The notes under the pieces were generated by a model. That model was not told the DNA's origin. It did no database searches and saw nothing but the letters and a program-made list of their open reading frames with translations. A program made the position numbers and the translations under genes. This document shows positions 52,200 to 61,483 of a DNA stretch of 64,000 bases, piece by piece. Numbering within the stretch: position 1 is the stretch's first letter; each line of letters begins with the position of its first letter. The DNA comes from Mycobacterium dioxanotrophicus (GTDB taxonomy: Bacteria; Actinomycetota; Actinomycetes; Mycobacteriales; Mycobacteriaceae), in the NCBI RefSeq assembly GCF_002157835.1, contig NZ_CP020809.1, positions 6,944,001 to 7,008,000 of the forward strand, in the 5' to 3' direction.

Positions 52200-52862
52200 A
52201 TGCGAGATGTCCACGCCGCACCTCGGGTCCTCGTCGTCGACGATGCAGGTGGGTGGGTGCAGGGCATCCTTGCCGAGCTGCGGCGTCACCGGATGCCGGT
52301 GTTGGTGGTGCCGGAAGGGCCCGCCACCTGGGACCTCACCCACCATTTCCAACCACGGGTGATCATCCTGAGTGCATTCTCTCGCCAGTGTGCGGCGTGG
52401 CAAACCGGCGACGCACATGTCATCGAGGTGGACACAGACAGCCCTACCGATACGGCCCTGACCGGAGCCGACATCGCGACTCTGGCGTGGCGGCCCGACA
52501 ACGCCAATTACCCGATCCAGACCGTGAGGGCGAGCGGGAGACACCCGTTCGGAAGGCAGATCTTCGGGCCTCTGTGCATTGATACCGTCCGCCGCCACGT
52601 GTCGGTCGCCCATGTCGAAATTCGCTTGACCCGGACGCAGTTCGACATTCTCGCCGCCCTGGCACGCCGCGCGGGTGAGGTCGTGTCCCGGCCCGAATTG
52701 ATGACCGAGGTGTGGGGTCCACAACGGACCGGTAGCCCGGGGCTACTCGATGTCCACATCGGGAAGCTGCGCAAGCGGTTGGGCGATGACCCCACGAGAC
52801 CCATGCTGATACTGACCGTCCGGGGACGCGGCTTCCGCCTCGCCCCCGAAGGCTGGCACTGA
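52200..52862 (+). CDS. OmpR-type winged-helix regulator with degenerate receiver
   Basis: This 220-residue protein has a receiver-like N-terminal half (RVLVVDDAGGWVQGIL) and a C-terminal Trans_reg_C winged helix (RLTRTQFDILAALARRAGEVVSRPELMTEVWG, then VDVHIGKLRKRL-like and TVRGRGFRL). The position of the phospho-accepting Asp reads VIILSAF, so a Ser stands where Asp is expected. Phosphorylation control is doubtful. No sensor kinase is adjacent. It lies at the edge of the cell-wall block and has a BlaI-like dyad over its start region, so it may be part of that circuit. Confidence 0.8.
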   Translation: MRDVHAAPRVLVVDDAGGWVQGILAELRRHRMPVLVVPEGPATWDLTHHFQPRVIILSAFSRQCAAWQTGDAHVIEVDTDSPTDTALTGADIATLAWRPDNANYPIQTVRASGRHPFGRQIFGPLCIDTVRRHVSVAHVEIRLTRTQFDILAALARRAGEVVSRPELMTEVWGPQRTGSPGLLDVHIGKLRKRLGDDPTRPMLILTVRGRGFRLAPEGWH

Positions 52863-52961
52863 ACACACGGAAGTTCTTCGGGCACATCGAATTACGTCCG
52901 TGAAATTCACACGACGGGTGTTACCAAAGTGAACAGAGTGTTGTACGGTACAAAACATACG

Positions 52962-52986
52962 TATCTACTACATAGGTACGTAAGTC
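52962..52986. promoter_or_regulatory. BlaI-type dyad before the NlpC/P60 gene
   Basis: TATCTACTA-CATAGGT-ACGTAAGTC matches the left arm of the L,D-transpeptidase dyad at eight of nine positions; the right arm is poor. It sits 90 bases before the start codon. Just upstream, TTGTACGGTACAA (52941-52953) is a second perfect small palindrome. Confidence 0.45.
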
Positions 52987-53076
52987 GTAACGATGCCAAG
53001 CACCGGACGCACGCAGTGCGACGACATGTCCCGGTGCCGTCGGACTTGGCCATGACAGGGAAGGGAGAACGCGATC

Positions 53077-53832
53077 ATGCCTTCCCCGCCGCACGCATTT
53101 CAGCACCGCCCCGCGACGGACCCACGTTGGTGGGATCGCCGGACACTGTTGCGCGCGGGATATCTGGCAGTCATGTCGGTGACGGTGTACGCCGCGCCGG
53201 TCGCTCACGCCGAACCGAATACGGGGGCGTGGGATCCGACGTTGCCCAATCTGCTCAGTGCGGGCGCCCCCGGTGACCCGGTGGCCATAGCCAATGCCTC
53301 GCTGCAGGCCAGTGCCCGGGCCGCACAGACGACGATGGACCTGGGCCGCTCGTTCCTCGGGAGTCTGGGGCTGATGCCGACCAACACCATGACGGCCCCC
53401 GGCGCACTGCGCGGCAACCGGGTCTACGGCAGACAGGCGATCGAGTACGTCATCCGGCGGGCCGGCTCTCAGATCGGGGTTCCGTACTCGTGGGGAGGCG
53501 GCAGTTTGACGGGGCCCAGCCGCGGAGTGGATTCCGGCGCCGACACTGTCGGGTTCGACTGCTCGGGGCTGGTCCGGTATGCGTTCGCCGGTGTAGGAGT
53601 GCTGCTGCCAAGGTATTCCGGCGACCAGTACAGTGCGGGCCGCCAGCTTCCCCCCTCGCAGGCCAAGCGCGGAGATCTGTTGTTCTGGGGGCCCGGCGGT
53701 GGCCAGCACGAAGCGCTCTACCTCGGCGGCGGTCAGATGCTTGAGGCACAGCAGACCGGGGTGCCGGTCAAGGTTTCGCCGGTGCGCACCTCCGGGATGA
53801 CGCCCTACGTCACGCGCATCATCGAGACCTGA
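53077..53832 (+). CDS. NlpC/P60 peptidoglycan endopeptidase (RipA/RipB-like)
   Basis: This 251-residue exported endopeptidase cuts D-Glu-mDAP links in peptide stems. A signal peptide (LLRAGYLAVMSVTVYAAPVAHA) leads to a short helical region and the catalytic domain. That domain reads VPYSWGGGSLTGPSRGVDSG, VGFDCSGLVRYAFAGVGVLLP with Cys162, and GGGQHEALYLGGGQMLEA with His211, ending VRTSGMTPYVTRII. These are the residues of active RipA/RipB; the mutated RipD triad is not seen. The ATG has AAGGGAGAACG upstream. It is convergent with blaR, 16 bases apart. Confidence 0.92.
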   Translation: MPSPPHAFQHRPATDPRWWDRRTLLRAGYLAVMSVTVYAAPVAHAEPNTGAWDPTLPNLLSAGAPGDPVAIANASLQASARAAQTTMDLGRSFLGSLGLMPTNTMTAPGALRGNRVYGRQAIEYVIRRAGSQIGVPYSWGGGSLTGPSRGVDSGADTVGFDCSGLVRYAFAGVGVLLPRYSGDQYSAGRQLPPSQAKRGDLLFWGPGGGQHEALYLGGGQMLEAQQTGVPVKVSPVRTSGMTPYVTRIIET

Positions 53833-53848
53833 GGCCTCGACGGCGTCG

Positions 53849-54790
53849 CTAAATGCAGGGCAACAGTCCGGCGATGTCGAGAACGACCAGGCTGGCCGGC
53901 GTGAGGAGAAACGCCGTTGCAGCGGCGGCGAGCCCAACTTGCGCAGTCACGCGGCCGCCGGGCTCGGGGCGCGACAGCAGACGCTGTGCCCGGCTCAACA
54001 CGGCGACATCGGCCGCACCGAGCGCACCGGCGGGTACTGCAGCGACCAATGCCAGCAAACCGCCGACCAAAGCGTGGCGACCGTGGCAGCGGGCGGCAGC
54101 GTCGTCGGCGCACATTTCCAGCAACCGCGACACCTCGGTGGCCGCCTGGTTCATCAGCGTCAGACGCGAAAACACGGTGGCCACGCCCCGCAGAATCGTC
54201 ATCACGGCGGGATGATGCCCGGCCACGTGAGCACGTTCGTGCGCGATCACCGCGGCGAGTTCGTGACGGTCCAGCACGGCCACCGCCGCGCTGGTGACCA
54301 CGATGGTCGGCGGACGGCCGGCCACGCAGTACGCGGTACGTTCGGGCGCGTCGACGACGTACACGTCGGGCAGGTCTGTCGGGTGCCCGACGAGGCGGAC
54401 GGCCTGGGCGTGCGCGCGGGCGTGGCCCCGCAGCCGCACGATGGTGCGGCCGCCGCGCACCACCAGGTAGACGACGCCGGCCAGCACCACGCCCAGGCCA
54501 GCCAGCACCCCCGACTGCGCGTACCGACCGGCTTCGCCGGCGGCCAAGCGGCACAGCACTTCCACGCAGCACCGCACCAGCGAATTGTGACGACCCCAGT
54601 GGGTGGCCACACTGACCGCGAGCAGGATCGCCGCGGCCAGCCACGCCACCAGCACGCTGGCGACCGCACCCAACCACGCCGCGACACCGATCCGCGGGGC
54701 ATGACCGGCGCGTGACAGGCGGCCCAACACCGACGGCCCGAACGCCAGCACGGCTGCGCCGTAGGCGAGCAGGCCCGCCGCCGCGTTCAC
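53849..54790 (-). CDS. blaR: BlaR/MecR-type M56 metalloprotease
   Basis: This 313-residue membrane protease has several hydrophobic helices and a zinc site HERAH (His184-Glu185-His188) in VIAHERAHVAGHHP. Downstream EMCADDAAARCHG supplies the third ligand. It lacks the C-terminal penicillin-binding sensor of staphylococcal BlaR1, as is usual for actinobacterial homologues. Its likely job is to cleave or release BlaI when the wall is damaged. It overlaps blaI by ATGA. Confidence 0.9.
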   Translation of the reverse strand: MNAAAGLLAYGAAVLAFGPSVLGRLSRAGHAPRIGVAAWLGAVASVLVAWLAAAILLAVSVATHWGRHNSLVRCCVEVLCRLAAGEAGRYAQSGVLAGLGVVLAGVVYLVVRGGRTIVRLRGHARAHAQAVRLVGHPTDLPDVYVVDAPERTAYCVAGRPPTIVVTSAAVAVLDRHELAAVIAHERAHVAGHHPAVMTILRGVATVFSRLTLMNQAATEVSRLLEMCADDAAARCHGRHALVGGLLALVAAVPAGALGAADVAVLSRAQRLLSRPEPGGRVTAQVGLAAAATAFLLTPASLVVLDIAGLLPCI

Positions 54791-55191
54791 CGCTTCTTCG
54801 TTTCGGCCGTTTTTGCCCGGCTCGTACGGCGCGCCAGGCGGCGTAGCGCCTCGCGCAGCCGTTCGGATTCAGCCGGGTCGATCTGTTCGATGAAGTAATT
54901 GAGCACGAGATCCGAGCGCCCGCCACCGTCGAGGGCTTGCCGCATGAGTTGCGCGGAATGTTCTTCGCGGCTCATGACCGGCCAGTACCGATAGGCACGT
55001 CCGTCGCGCTCGCGACTCAGCCAACCCTTGCCGTGCAGGTTGTCCATTGTGGACATCACCGTGGTGTACGCGATCTGACGCTCGGCGGCGAGTTCGTCGA
55101 AAATGTCACGGACTGTGACCGTTTCGGGATTGTGGCTCCAAATACGGTCCATGATCACGGCTTCCAGTTCCCCGAAACCTCGTGTCCGCAC
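54787..55191 (-). CDS. blaI: BlaI/MecI-family repressor
   Basis: This 134-residue repressor has a winged helix: GELEAVIMDRIWSHNPETVTVRDIFDEL and AYTTVMSTMDNLHGKGWLSRERDGRAYRYWP. A C-terminal dimerisation helix with LVLNYFIEQIDPAE follows. BlaI represses beta-lactamase and cell-wall genes and is removed by its M56 partner, encoded next. A dyad like that before the L,D-transpeptidase gene lies 93 bases upstream of its ATG, suggesting self-control. Confidence 0.93.
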   Translation of the reverse strand: MRTRGFGELEAVIMDRIWSHNPETVTVRDIFDELAAERQIAYTTVMSTMDNLHGKGWLSRERDGRAYRYWPVMSREEHSAQLMRQALDGGGRSDLVLNYFIEQIDPAESERLREALRRLARRTSRAKTAETKKR

Positions 55192-55283
55192 GGCTTATAC
55201 CCTCCGACGTCGTCGCGACCACCCTACCGCGCCCGGTGACCCCTGGGCCGCTGCGGCACAGCGATTGCCACGCGATATTGCAG

Positions 55284-55308
55284 CGTGTACTGACTTTCAT
55301 CGTAGATG
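55284..55308. promoter_or_regulatory. BlaI-type dyad upstream of blaI
   Basis: Read on the minus strand, CATCTACGA-TGAAAGT-CAGTACACG shares eight of nine left-arm and six of nine right-arm bases, and the seven-base spacer, with the dyad at 56609-56633. It lies in the 120-base gap between blaI and the L,D-transpeptidase stop. Confidence 0.55.
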
Positions 55309-55311
55309 GCG

Positions 55312-56562
55312 TCAGCTCAGCGCACTGCCTTTCTGCCAGTGCTCCCACGGCACACTCCAGTCGCCGTTCTGCCAGATCTGTAGGGGCTCACCGCCGGTGT
55401 TGCGTACCTCCACGACGTCGCCGGGTTGCGAGAAGTCGTAGAACCAGCGGGCGTTGTCAGGGTTGAGGTTCAGGCAGCCGTGCGACACGTTGGTTTTGCC
55501 TTGCGCCCACACGGTGCTCTCCAGCTGGTGCAGATAGATCCCGTCGGTGCTGATCCTGGTGGCCCACGGGATGATTTCGCGGTATCCGAGCCGGGAATTG
55601 ATAGGCAGGCCGTAGGTCGAGGAGTCCATCACCACTGGGTTGGCCTTGTCCATCACCGTGTAGACGCCGCGCTGGGTCCAAAACGAGATGGTCTGCCCAT
55701 TGACTGTCTCGGTACCGCCCATACCCATCGAGGTCGGCATCGTGCGCACCAGTTGACCGTTGTTGAACACACTGACCTGTTTGGTGGTGTCGTCGGCGAT
55801 CGCCACGTGGGCATCACCGATGACGAAGCTCACCTGCGCATCTTCCTGCCCATACAGGCCGTCACCGAGGGCAGCCCCATAGATGTTGGCTTGCACCAGG
55901 ATCGTGGTACCAGGGGCGTGGTACTGCGCGGGTCTCCAGTGTGCGCGCTGGTCGTCGAGCCAGTACCAGGACCCGGTCACCGCCGGCGCGGTGGTCACCA
56001 GCAGTCGCCGCTCGGCCGCGGCCTTGTCGATGATGGGCTCATCGAACCGCGCCACGACGACGGTGCCGATTCCGTAGGTCCCGCCGTCGCGCAATTCCGC
56101 GCCGGACGTCGTGGTCAGCCTGACCCGGGTTTGATTGTCCGGCAGCAGAGTCGAGAAAGTCGAATTACGTTGCAGCCGTGACCCGTCGGGAGCGACAGCG
56201 GTGGCGGTGATGGTGTAGGTACGTCCGTAGCCCAGCGGGACGCCGGGCTTCCACAGCGTGGCATCCGGCGTGGTGATGCCGACGATGCGGGTGCCCTGTT
56301 CGTTGACCATCACCACCTCCGACAATGCGGCAAACCGCGCCGAAACCTCCACCGGCGCCATCGGATCCACCTCGGCAGCCGCCGAACCGGGGGTGATCGT
56401 CAGCTGCGCCGGAGGTGGCGGAGCGCCATCCCGCTGCTGACGAGCCGTCGGGCCAGAGTCCGCGCAGCGAGAGATACTCACCACCAGGGCCGCCCCGAGT
56501 GTCGCGGTGAGCAGCAACACCGCGGCCAGCACCCGCACGCGCATCCGGCGGTCAATCGTCAC
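55312..56562 (-). CDS. L,D-transpeptidase (YkuD) with immunoglobulin-like domains
   Basis: This 416-residue envelope enzyme makes 3-3 peptide cross-links in peptidoglycan. A single hydrophobic helix (VLAAVLLLTATLGAALVVSI) with a following Cys anchors it. Two Ig-like domains (VEVSARFAALSEVVMVNEQG and TVVVARFDEPIIDKAAAER) precede the YkuD domain. That domain reads VSVFNNGQLVRTMPTSMG, IYLHQLESTVWAQG and the catalytic SHGCLNL with Cys363. The layout is that of the mycobacterial LdtB-type enzymes. Such enzymes resist most beta-lactams except carbapenems. GTG 56562 has GGGAGG upstream, and a clear BlaI-type dyad lies 47 bases before it. Confidence 0.93.
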   Translation of the reverse strand: MTIDRRMRVRVLAAVLLLTATLGAALVVSISRCADSGPTARQQRDGAPPPPAQLTITPGSAAAEVDPMAPVEVSARFAALSEVVMVNEQGTRIVGITTPDATLWKPGVPLGYGRTYTITATAVAPDGSRLQRNSTFSTLLPDNQTRVRLTTTSGAELRDGGTYGIGTVVVARFDEPIIDKAAAERRLLVTTAPAVTGSWYWLDDQRAHWRPAQYHAPGTTILVQANIYGAALGDGLYGQEDAQVSFVIGDAHVAIADDTTKQVSVFNNGQLVRTMPTSMGMGGTETVNGQTISFWTQRGVYTVMDKANPVVMDSSTYGLPINSRLGYREIIPWATRISTDGIYLHQLESTVWAQGKTNVSHGCLNLNPDNARWFYDFSQPGDVVEVRNTGGEPLQIWQNGDWSVPWEHWQKGSALS

Positions 56563-56608
56563 GTCGGCCTCCCACCCGAGAACTGCGGAGACAATGCACC
56601 ATCCACCA

Positions 56609-56633
56609 CATCTACTAGGCTACATAGTAGATG
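56609..56633. promoter_or_regulatory. BlaI-type operator before the L,D-transpeptidase gene
   Basis: CATCTACTA-GGCTACA-TAGTAGATG is a perfect inverted repeat with nine-base arms and a seven-base spacer, 47 bases upstream of the GTG start. It is the best copy of the set found in 52.1-56.7 kb. Confidence 0.7.
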
Positions 56634-56689
56634 GTGGGCTGTGCTGCCTGCGCTCGCGCGGCAACCTCCCGGTTACCGCCCGAGGGGCA

Positions 56690-57346
56690 TCAGCTCAACG
56701 CAGTCGTGGGTTGAGTGTGGAGCAATGCCACTGTGCCCTCATCGGTTTCAATATCGACCTGGGCGACACCCCGCCCAGCAGAAAGACACACCACCGGCAA
56801 CTCAGGGTTCTCGACGCCGACACGCGTCATCAACCAGGCCTCCACCTCAGACCGAGCCTCGCCGACCGACACTGCCCGCACCCCACGCGGCCTGACCGTA
56901 TGCCCAGCGGCCAACAAGCCAGGATCCTGATTACCCGCGTCCCTCGCCAACAGAAACGGCAGCCCCGAGGACTCCAGCGCCCGCGTCATCCCCAGATGCC
57001 GCACACCCACACCCGCACGCGTCAGCCGTCCGATCGGCAACCCCACCTGCTGCGACCGGGCATCCAGTTCATCGGCGGCCACAGCCACCGCCCACCCGGC
57101 GAACGCCTCCTCGGCCCCGGCCAACGCCGAAAGCACCAACCGGCCGAACGGATTGCCCCCAGCAAGGTCAGCATCATGCACAGCGACCAACTCCAGATAC
57201 CCACGACCCAACGGAACGATGCAGTTATGGGTTCCCAAGCCGTCGTGCACACCCCCTTTGACCGCGGCCAGACCCGACGTATCAGCCAGCCGGCGCGCCG
57301 ACTCGCCGAGATCGGTTGTTGCGACGACGATGTGATCGAGGTGCAC
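56690..57346 (-). CDS. Glyoxalase-like (VOC) domain protein
   Basis: This 218-residue protein begins LDHIVVATTDLGESARRLAD, the usual start of the Glyoxalase_3/VOC fold. A second module has GVGVRHLGMTRALESSGLPFLLARD, and a late VAQVDIETDEGTVALL follows. VOC enzymes bind a metal and act on small electrophiles, or bind drugs; here only His3 and Glu52-like ligands are evident. The function is unknown. It ends about 50 bases beyond the transpeptidase dyad, so the two genes are not clearly an operon. Confidence 0.8.
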   Translation of the reverse strand: MHLDHIVVATTDLGESARRLADTSGLAAVKGGVHDGLGTHNCIVPLGRGYLELVAVHDADLAGGNPFGRLVLSALAGAEEAFAGWAVAVAADELDARSQQVGLPIGRLTRAGVGVRHLGMTRALESSGLPFLLARDAGNQDPGLLAAGHTVRPRGVRAVSVGEARSEVEAWLMTRVGVENPELPVVCLSAGRGVAQVDIETDEGTVALLHTQPTTALS

Positions 57347-57663
57347 GAGCGTGTGTGCCCTTTCTAGATAACCCGACGGGCAGGTGGCGATGGAGTCGCC
57401 GCTACGGACATCGCGGTCGATGCTAGTCGCAGTGGAGATCTGCGCGTTGACTCTCGGTTGCTGCTACGTCGCCGAAGTTGGCCGGAGATCGTGTGGGGCG
57501 ATGCCGACTGGGCGATAATGGGTGGTCGACCAGGCGCATGGTGTGCGTGGTCAACGTTCGGCGGCCGGTCTGGATTCTCGGATCACAGGTCGGGGAAGGC
57601 TGAGGGGCAACAGGCCGATGGACGGTGGCGCGCGTTGGACGGCGGAAAGGAGGCGCGACCGCG
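57347..57663. other. Intergenic stretch upstream of the second pknK copy
   Basis: No convincing gene. It holds AAAGGAGG (57646-57653), the ribosome site of the kinase gene, and must contain two divergent promoters (VOC gene and kinase). I cannot identify -35/-10 boxes with confidence. Confidence 0.5.
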
Positions 57664-60600
57664 GTGGCCGAATCCGATCCGCTGACAACTCAGCCCGACC
57701 CGATGGTGCGGATTCCTGAGGAGCTGCGCGCCGCGGGTTTCGAACAAGCGGTCGAGATCGGGCGGGGCGGATTCGGTGTGGTCTACCGCTGTCTGCAGCC
57801 TGCCCTGGACCGGACGGTGGCGGTCAAGGTCCTCCTCGCGGATCTGGGGACCGAGAATGTGGAACGGTTCCTACGCGAGCAACGGGCCATGGGACGGCTG
57901 TCGGGACATCCCCACATCACCAACGTGTTGCACGTCGGGACAACAGCTTCCGGCCGGCCATTCATCGTCATGCAGTACCACTCGCGAGGCTCGCTGGACG
58001 GCCGGATCCGCGAGCATGGTCCGCTCGGCTGGGCGGAGGCCCTGTCGCTGGGCGTCAAGCTGGCCGGAGCACTCGAAACCGCACACCAGGCGGGGATCCT
58101 GCACCGCGATGTGAAACCGGCGAACATCCTGCTCACCGATTACGGTCAGCCACAGCTGACTGATTTCGGGATCGCGCGGATGGCGGGCGGGTACGAGACC
58201 GGCACCGGCGTGGTCACCGGATCGCCTGCCTTTTACCGCACCGGAGGTCTTGGGAGGCCGGTCCCCCTCGGCCGCTTCCGATGTCTACAGTCTGGGCGCC
58301 ACGTTGTTCTGCGCGATCACCGGACATGCCGCCTTCGAGCGGCGTAGAGGCGAACAGGTGATCGCCCAGTTCCTGAGGATCACCAGCGAACCGACCCCCA
58401 TCCTGCGCGGTGAGGACATCCCCGCCGAGATCTCGGCGGCCATCGCATCGGCCATGGCCGTCGATCCTCCCGATCGGCCTGGTACGGCAGCGGCATTCGG
58501 GGAGCAATTGCGGCACGCGCAGCGTCTGCGCGGGGTGTTCATCGACGAGCTGGCACTCCCCACCGCGGTCGACGCGCCACGGTCAGGGACACGCGCCGCG
58601 CCGGTCCCAACCGCGCGCCGGTCCATTTCGATCACACCGCCAGTGCCACTCACCCGGTTTCATCCGCCCAGCCCGTCGCGGCGGCTGATCGACCGGGACC
58701 GATTGATCGAGACACTGCGTGGCGGCGCAGGTCGGCGCCTGACCCTCATCCACGGCCCGGCCGGGTATGGCAAAACCACGCTGGCCGGGCAGTGGAGCGC
58801 ACTGCTCGCCGAGCAAGGAGCGGCGGTGGCGTGGCTGTCGGTCGACACCGACGACAACAACGTGGTGTGGTTCCTCACGCATCTCATCGAGGCGATCCGC
58901 CAGGTCAGACCGTCGCTGGCCGGTGAACTGGGGCGAGTGCTCGAGGAGCATGGCGATCAGGCCGAGCGGTATGTATTGACCTCGCTGATCAACGAAATCC
59001 ACCAGAGCGGTGAGCCGGTGGCGGTGGTCGTCGACGATTGGCACGTCATCTCCGATCCGGCGGCCGTCGCAGCGATGGGATTCCTGCTCGACAGCGGCTG
59101 CGAACACCTGCAGGTGATCGTGACCAGTCGGACGAAGGCCGGTCTGCCGCTGGGCCGTCTGCGGGTGCGCGACGAGCTCGTCGAAATCGACGCTACGGCA
59201 CTGCGTTTCGACATCGATGAGGCGCGGGCGTTCCTGGTTGAGCGTGGCGGGCTGTCATTGGCGGACTCGGCGATTGCCGGCCTGGCCGAGGCGACCGAAG
59301 GCTGGGTTGCCGGTTTGCAGTTGGCCTCGCTGTCGTTGCGCGAATCGTCGGATCCGGACGCTTTGATCGGCCAGATGTCGGGACGTCATCGCGCGGTCGG
59401 AGAGTTTCTGGCGGAGAACGTCCTCAACGGTCTTGACCCGGAGATCCTCGACTTCTTGTTGGCGACGTCGGTGACGGAACGGATCTGCGGCTCGCTGGCG
59501 TCCGCGCTCATGGGTTCCCCGGGCGGGCAGGCCATGCTGGAAGAGGTTGAGCAACGCGATCTGTTCCTGCGCCGGCTCGACGAGGAGGGGCAGTGGTTTC
59601 AATACCACCATCTGTTCGCCCAGTATCTGCGGCAACGCCTTGACCGCGATCAACCGGGCCGCATCGAACGCCTTCACCGCACCGCGTCGGTATGGTCTGC
59701 CGACCACGGGATGCTCAGTGAGGCCGTCGATCATGCCTTGGCCGCAGGCGGTCCGGGGCGGGCTGTCGAGCTGGTCGAACGCGACGGCATGCAGCTGCTT
59801 GAGCAGGGGCGGATGTTCACGCTGCTCGGGCTGGTGGCGAAATTGCCGCCGCAGCAGGTGAGTCAGAGCGCACGCCTGCAGCTCACCATCGCCTGGGCCA
59901 ACAATGCCGCGGTGCGTCCAGCGGCTGCGCAGGCCGCCGTGAACGGCGCACGTGCCCTGCTCACAGCGCAACAGGGTGACGACCTCAAACTCGCTGATCT
60001 GCGCGCAGAGGCCGACGTCGTCCAGGCCGATATCCATGTCATCAGCGACCGGCTCGATGGTGTGGAACAGCTTGTCGCCGAGTGCCTGTCGCGCCCGGAT
60101 ACGTTGCCGGCCTGGGTGGTCTCGTGCGCGGCCGACGATGCGGTGTTCGCGAATCTGTTCCGATTCGACTTCGACGCAGCGCGTCGCCGCCACCAGTGGG
60201 CGCTCACCTATCACGCACGTACCCGCGGGCCGCTGTCGGTGGTGTACGGCTACCGCTTTGCCGGGCTCGCGGCCTCCGAGCAGCTCGACATGGCTGCCGC
60301 CGAAGGTCTCTTCCGCGAGGGTCTGCGGATGGCGACTTCCGCGGGAGATCAACATTCCTACCCTGCCCGCATCGCCTCGGCACTGCTGGGTGATCTGCTG
60401 TATGAGCGCGGCGAGATCGACGAGGCCGAGCGACTTCTCGACATGAGCCAGGAACTCGGCGCTGAGAACGGCACCGTCGACTTCATGATCGCGCGTTACG
60501 CGACCGGCGCCCGGATCAAGGCGCTGCGCGGTGATCTCACTGCAGCGGCACAGTATCTCAAGGAGGGCGCGCAGGTTGCGGACTCGTTGCAGCTGCGGCG

Positions 60601-61099
60601 CCTACGCGCTGCCGTCGAGCATGAACGTGCCCGCTTACGCCTGCCCGTCGCTGCGCCTCCGATCGACCACGCTGCGCGCCGAGAGCCCGCCGACGGCATC
60701 GATGAGGTGACCCTGCAGCTGCAGGAGGCCACCGCGATCCGGTTGCTACTCAACGAAGCTCGACCCGAGCAGCTCGAACTCGCCGTCACCTGGGCGCGGG
60801 AATGGGTTGACCAGCTGGAGGGACGCGGACGGCACAGGGCACTGCTGCAAGCCAAGCGACTACTGGTGACCTGCTTGGCGGTGGCCGGTCACGACACCGA
60901 GGCACTGCAACTGCTGTCGACGACGGCAGCCGTGTGCGCTGAGCACCGGATGGTGCGGTTCCTCCTCGACGAGGGAGCACCGGTTCGTACGCTGCTCGCG
61001 ACGTTGCGCCGCGAGGCGCAGGCCAACCGGTGGCAATCCGACTGGGCGCCCGTGCCTCTGTCGTTCCTGGACGACAGTCTCGGGCCGGAGACCTGGTAA
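57664..61099 (+). pseudogene. pknK: Second PknK-like kinase-STAND ATPase, interrupted by a one-base frameshift
   Basis: This is a close paralogue of the gene at 11558-15013. From GTG 57664 (AAAGGAGG upstream) the frame encodes EIGRGGFGVVYRC, LHRDVKPAN and DFGIARMAGGY up to TGSPAF. Then TTTT at 58231-58234 carries one T too many and the frame runs to a stop at 58347. The missing continuation, TAPEVLGG and SAASDVYSLGATLFCAITG, is intact in the next frame from 58235 to 61099. It includes Walker A GPAGYGKTT, Walker B VVVDDW and the full repeat region. Removing one T gives a normal protein of about 1144 residues. Either the assembly has an indel error in a homopolymer or the gene is a recent (or phase-variable) knockout. 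No other lesion is visible. Confidence 0.88.
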
Positions 61100-61100
61100 C

Positions 61101-61130
61101 TTGCATTCCGTACCTGGGTACGGGTTTATC
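61101..61130 (+). promoter_or_regulatory. MerR-type promoter of the Cys-protein/MerR/transporter operon
   Basis: TTGCAT (61101-61106) and TTTATC (61125-61130) flank an 18-base spacer. The spacer contains a perfect dyad, CCGTACC-TG-GGTACGG (61108-61123). Transcription should begin near 61137, two bases before the first ATG, so the mRNA is probably leaderless. The -35 starts one base after the stop codon of the kinase gene. Confidence 0.8.
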
Positions 61131-61138
61131 GTCGGTGT

Positions 61139-61483
61139 ATGGCGCCCGGAGAAGTCCCGCAGTGGGTGCCGCAAGCATGCACATTGCCCACTGCGGAGCG
61201 ACCCTTTCGAGTAGCTGAATTCGACCGGCTGTTTGGTGAATCGGCCGTGCGGTGGACGCGGCCGAACGCAACACGACTGGATGTGGTGCTCGATGCCGTG
61301 GCGGAGGAACGAGCACGTGGTCTGGCAGCACGGGAGGCAGGGTGTTGCTCGTTCTTCACGTTCAGATTCGTAGCAGACGGGACGAAAGTGGTCATGTGCA
61401 TTGACGTTCCAGCATCGCAGTCCGTTGTGCTGGATGGGTTGGCGGCGCGGATGGGCGCGGCGAAACGAGGCGGTGGGGCGTGA
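61139..61483 (+). CDS. Small Cys-Cys-Ser-Phe-Phe motif protein of a MerR operon
   Basis: This 114-residue soluble protein has an early Cys (VPQACTLPTAERPFRVAEFD), the motif ARGLAAREAGCCSFFTFRF near residue 65, and a further Cys in VVMCIDVP. The vicinal Cys pair next to aromatic residues suggests binding of a soft metal or metalloid. I know similar proteins only as hypotheticals next to MerR regulators in actinobacteria. It is the first gene after the MerR promoter, without a leader, and its stop overlaps the MerR start (GTGA). A metal chaperone or scavenger role is an inference. Confidence 0.72.
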   Translation: MAPGEVPQWVPQACTLPTAERPFRVAEFDRLFGESAVRWTRPNATRLDVVLDAVAEERARGLAAREAGCCSFFTFRFVADGTKVVMCIDVPASQSVVLDGLAARMGAAKRGGGA

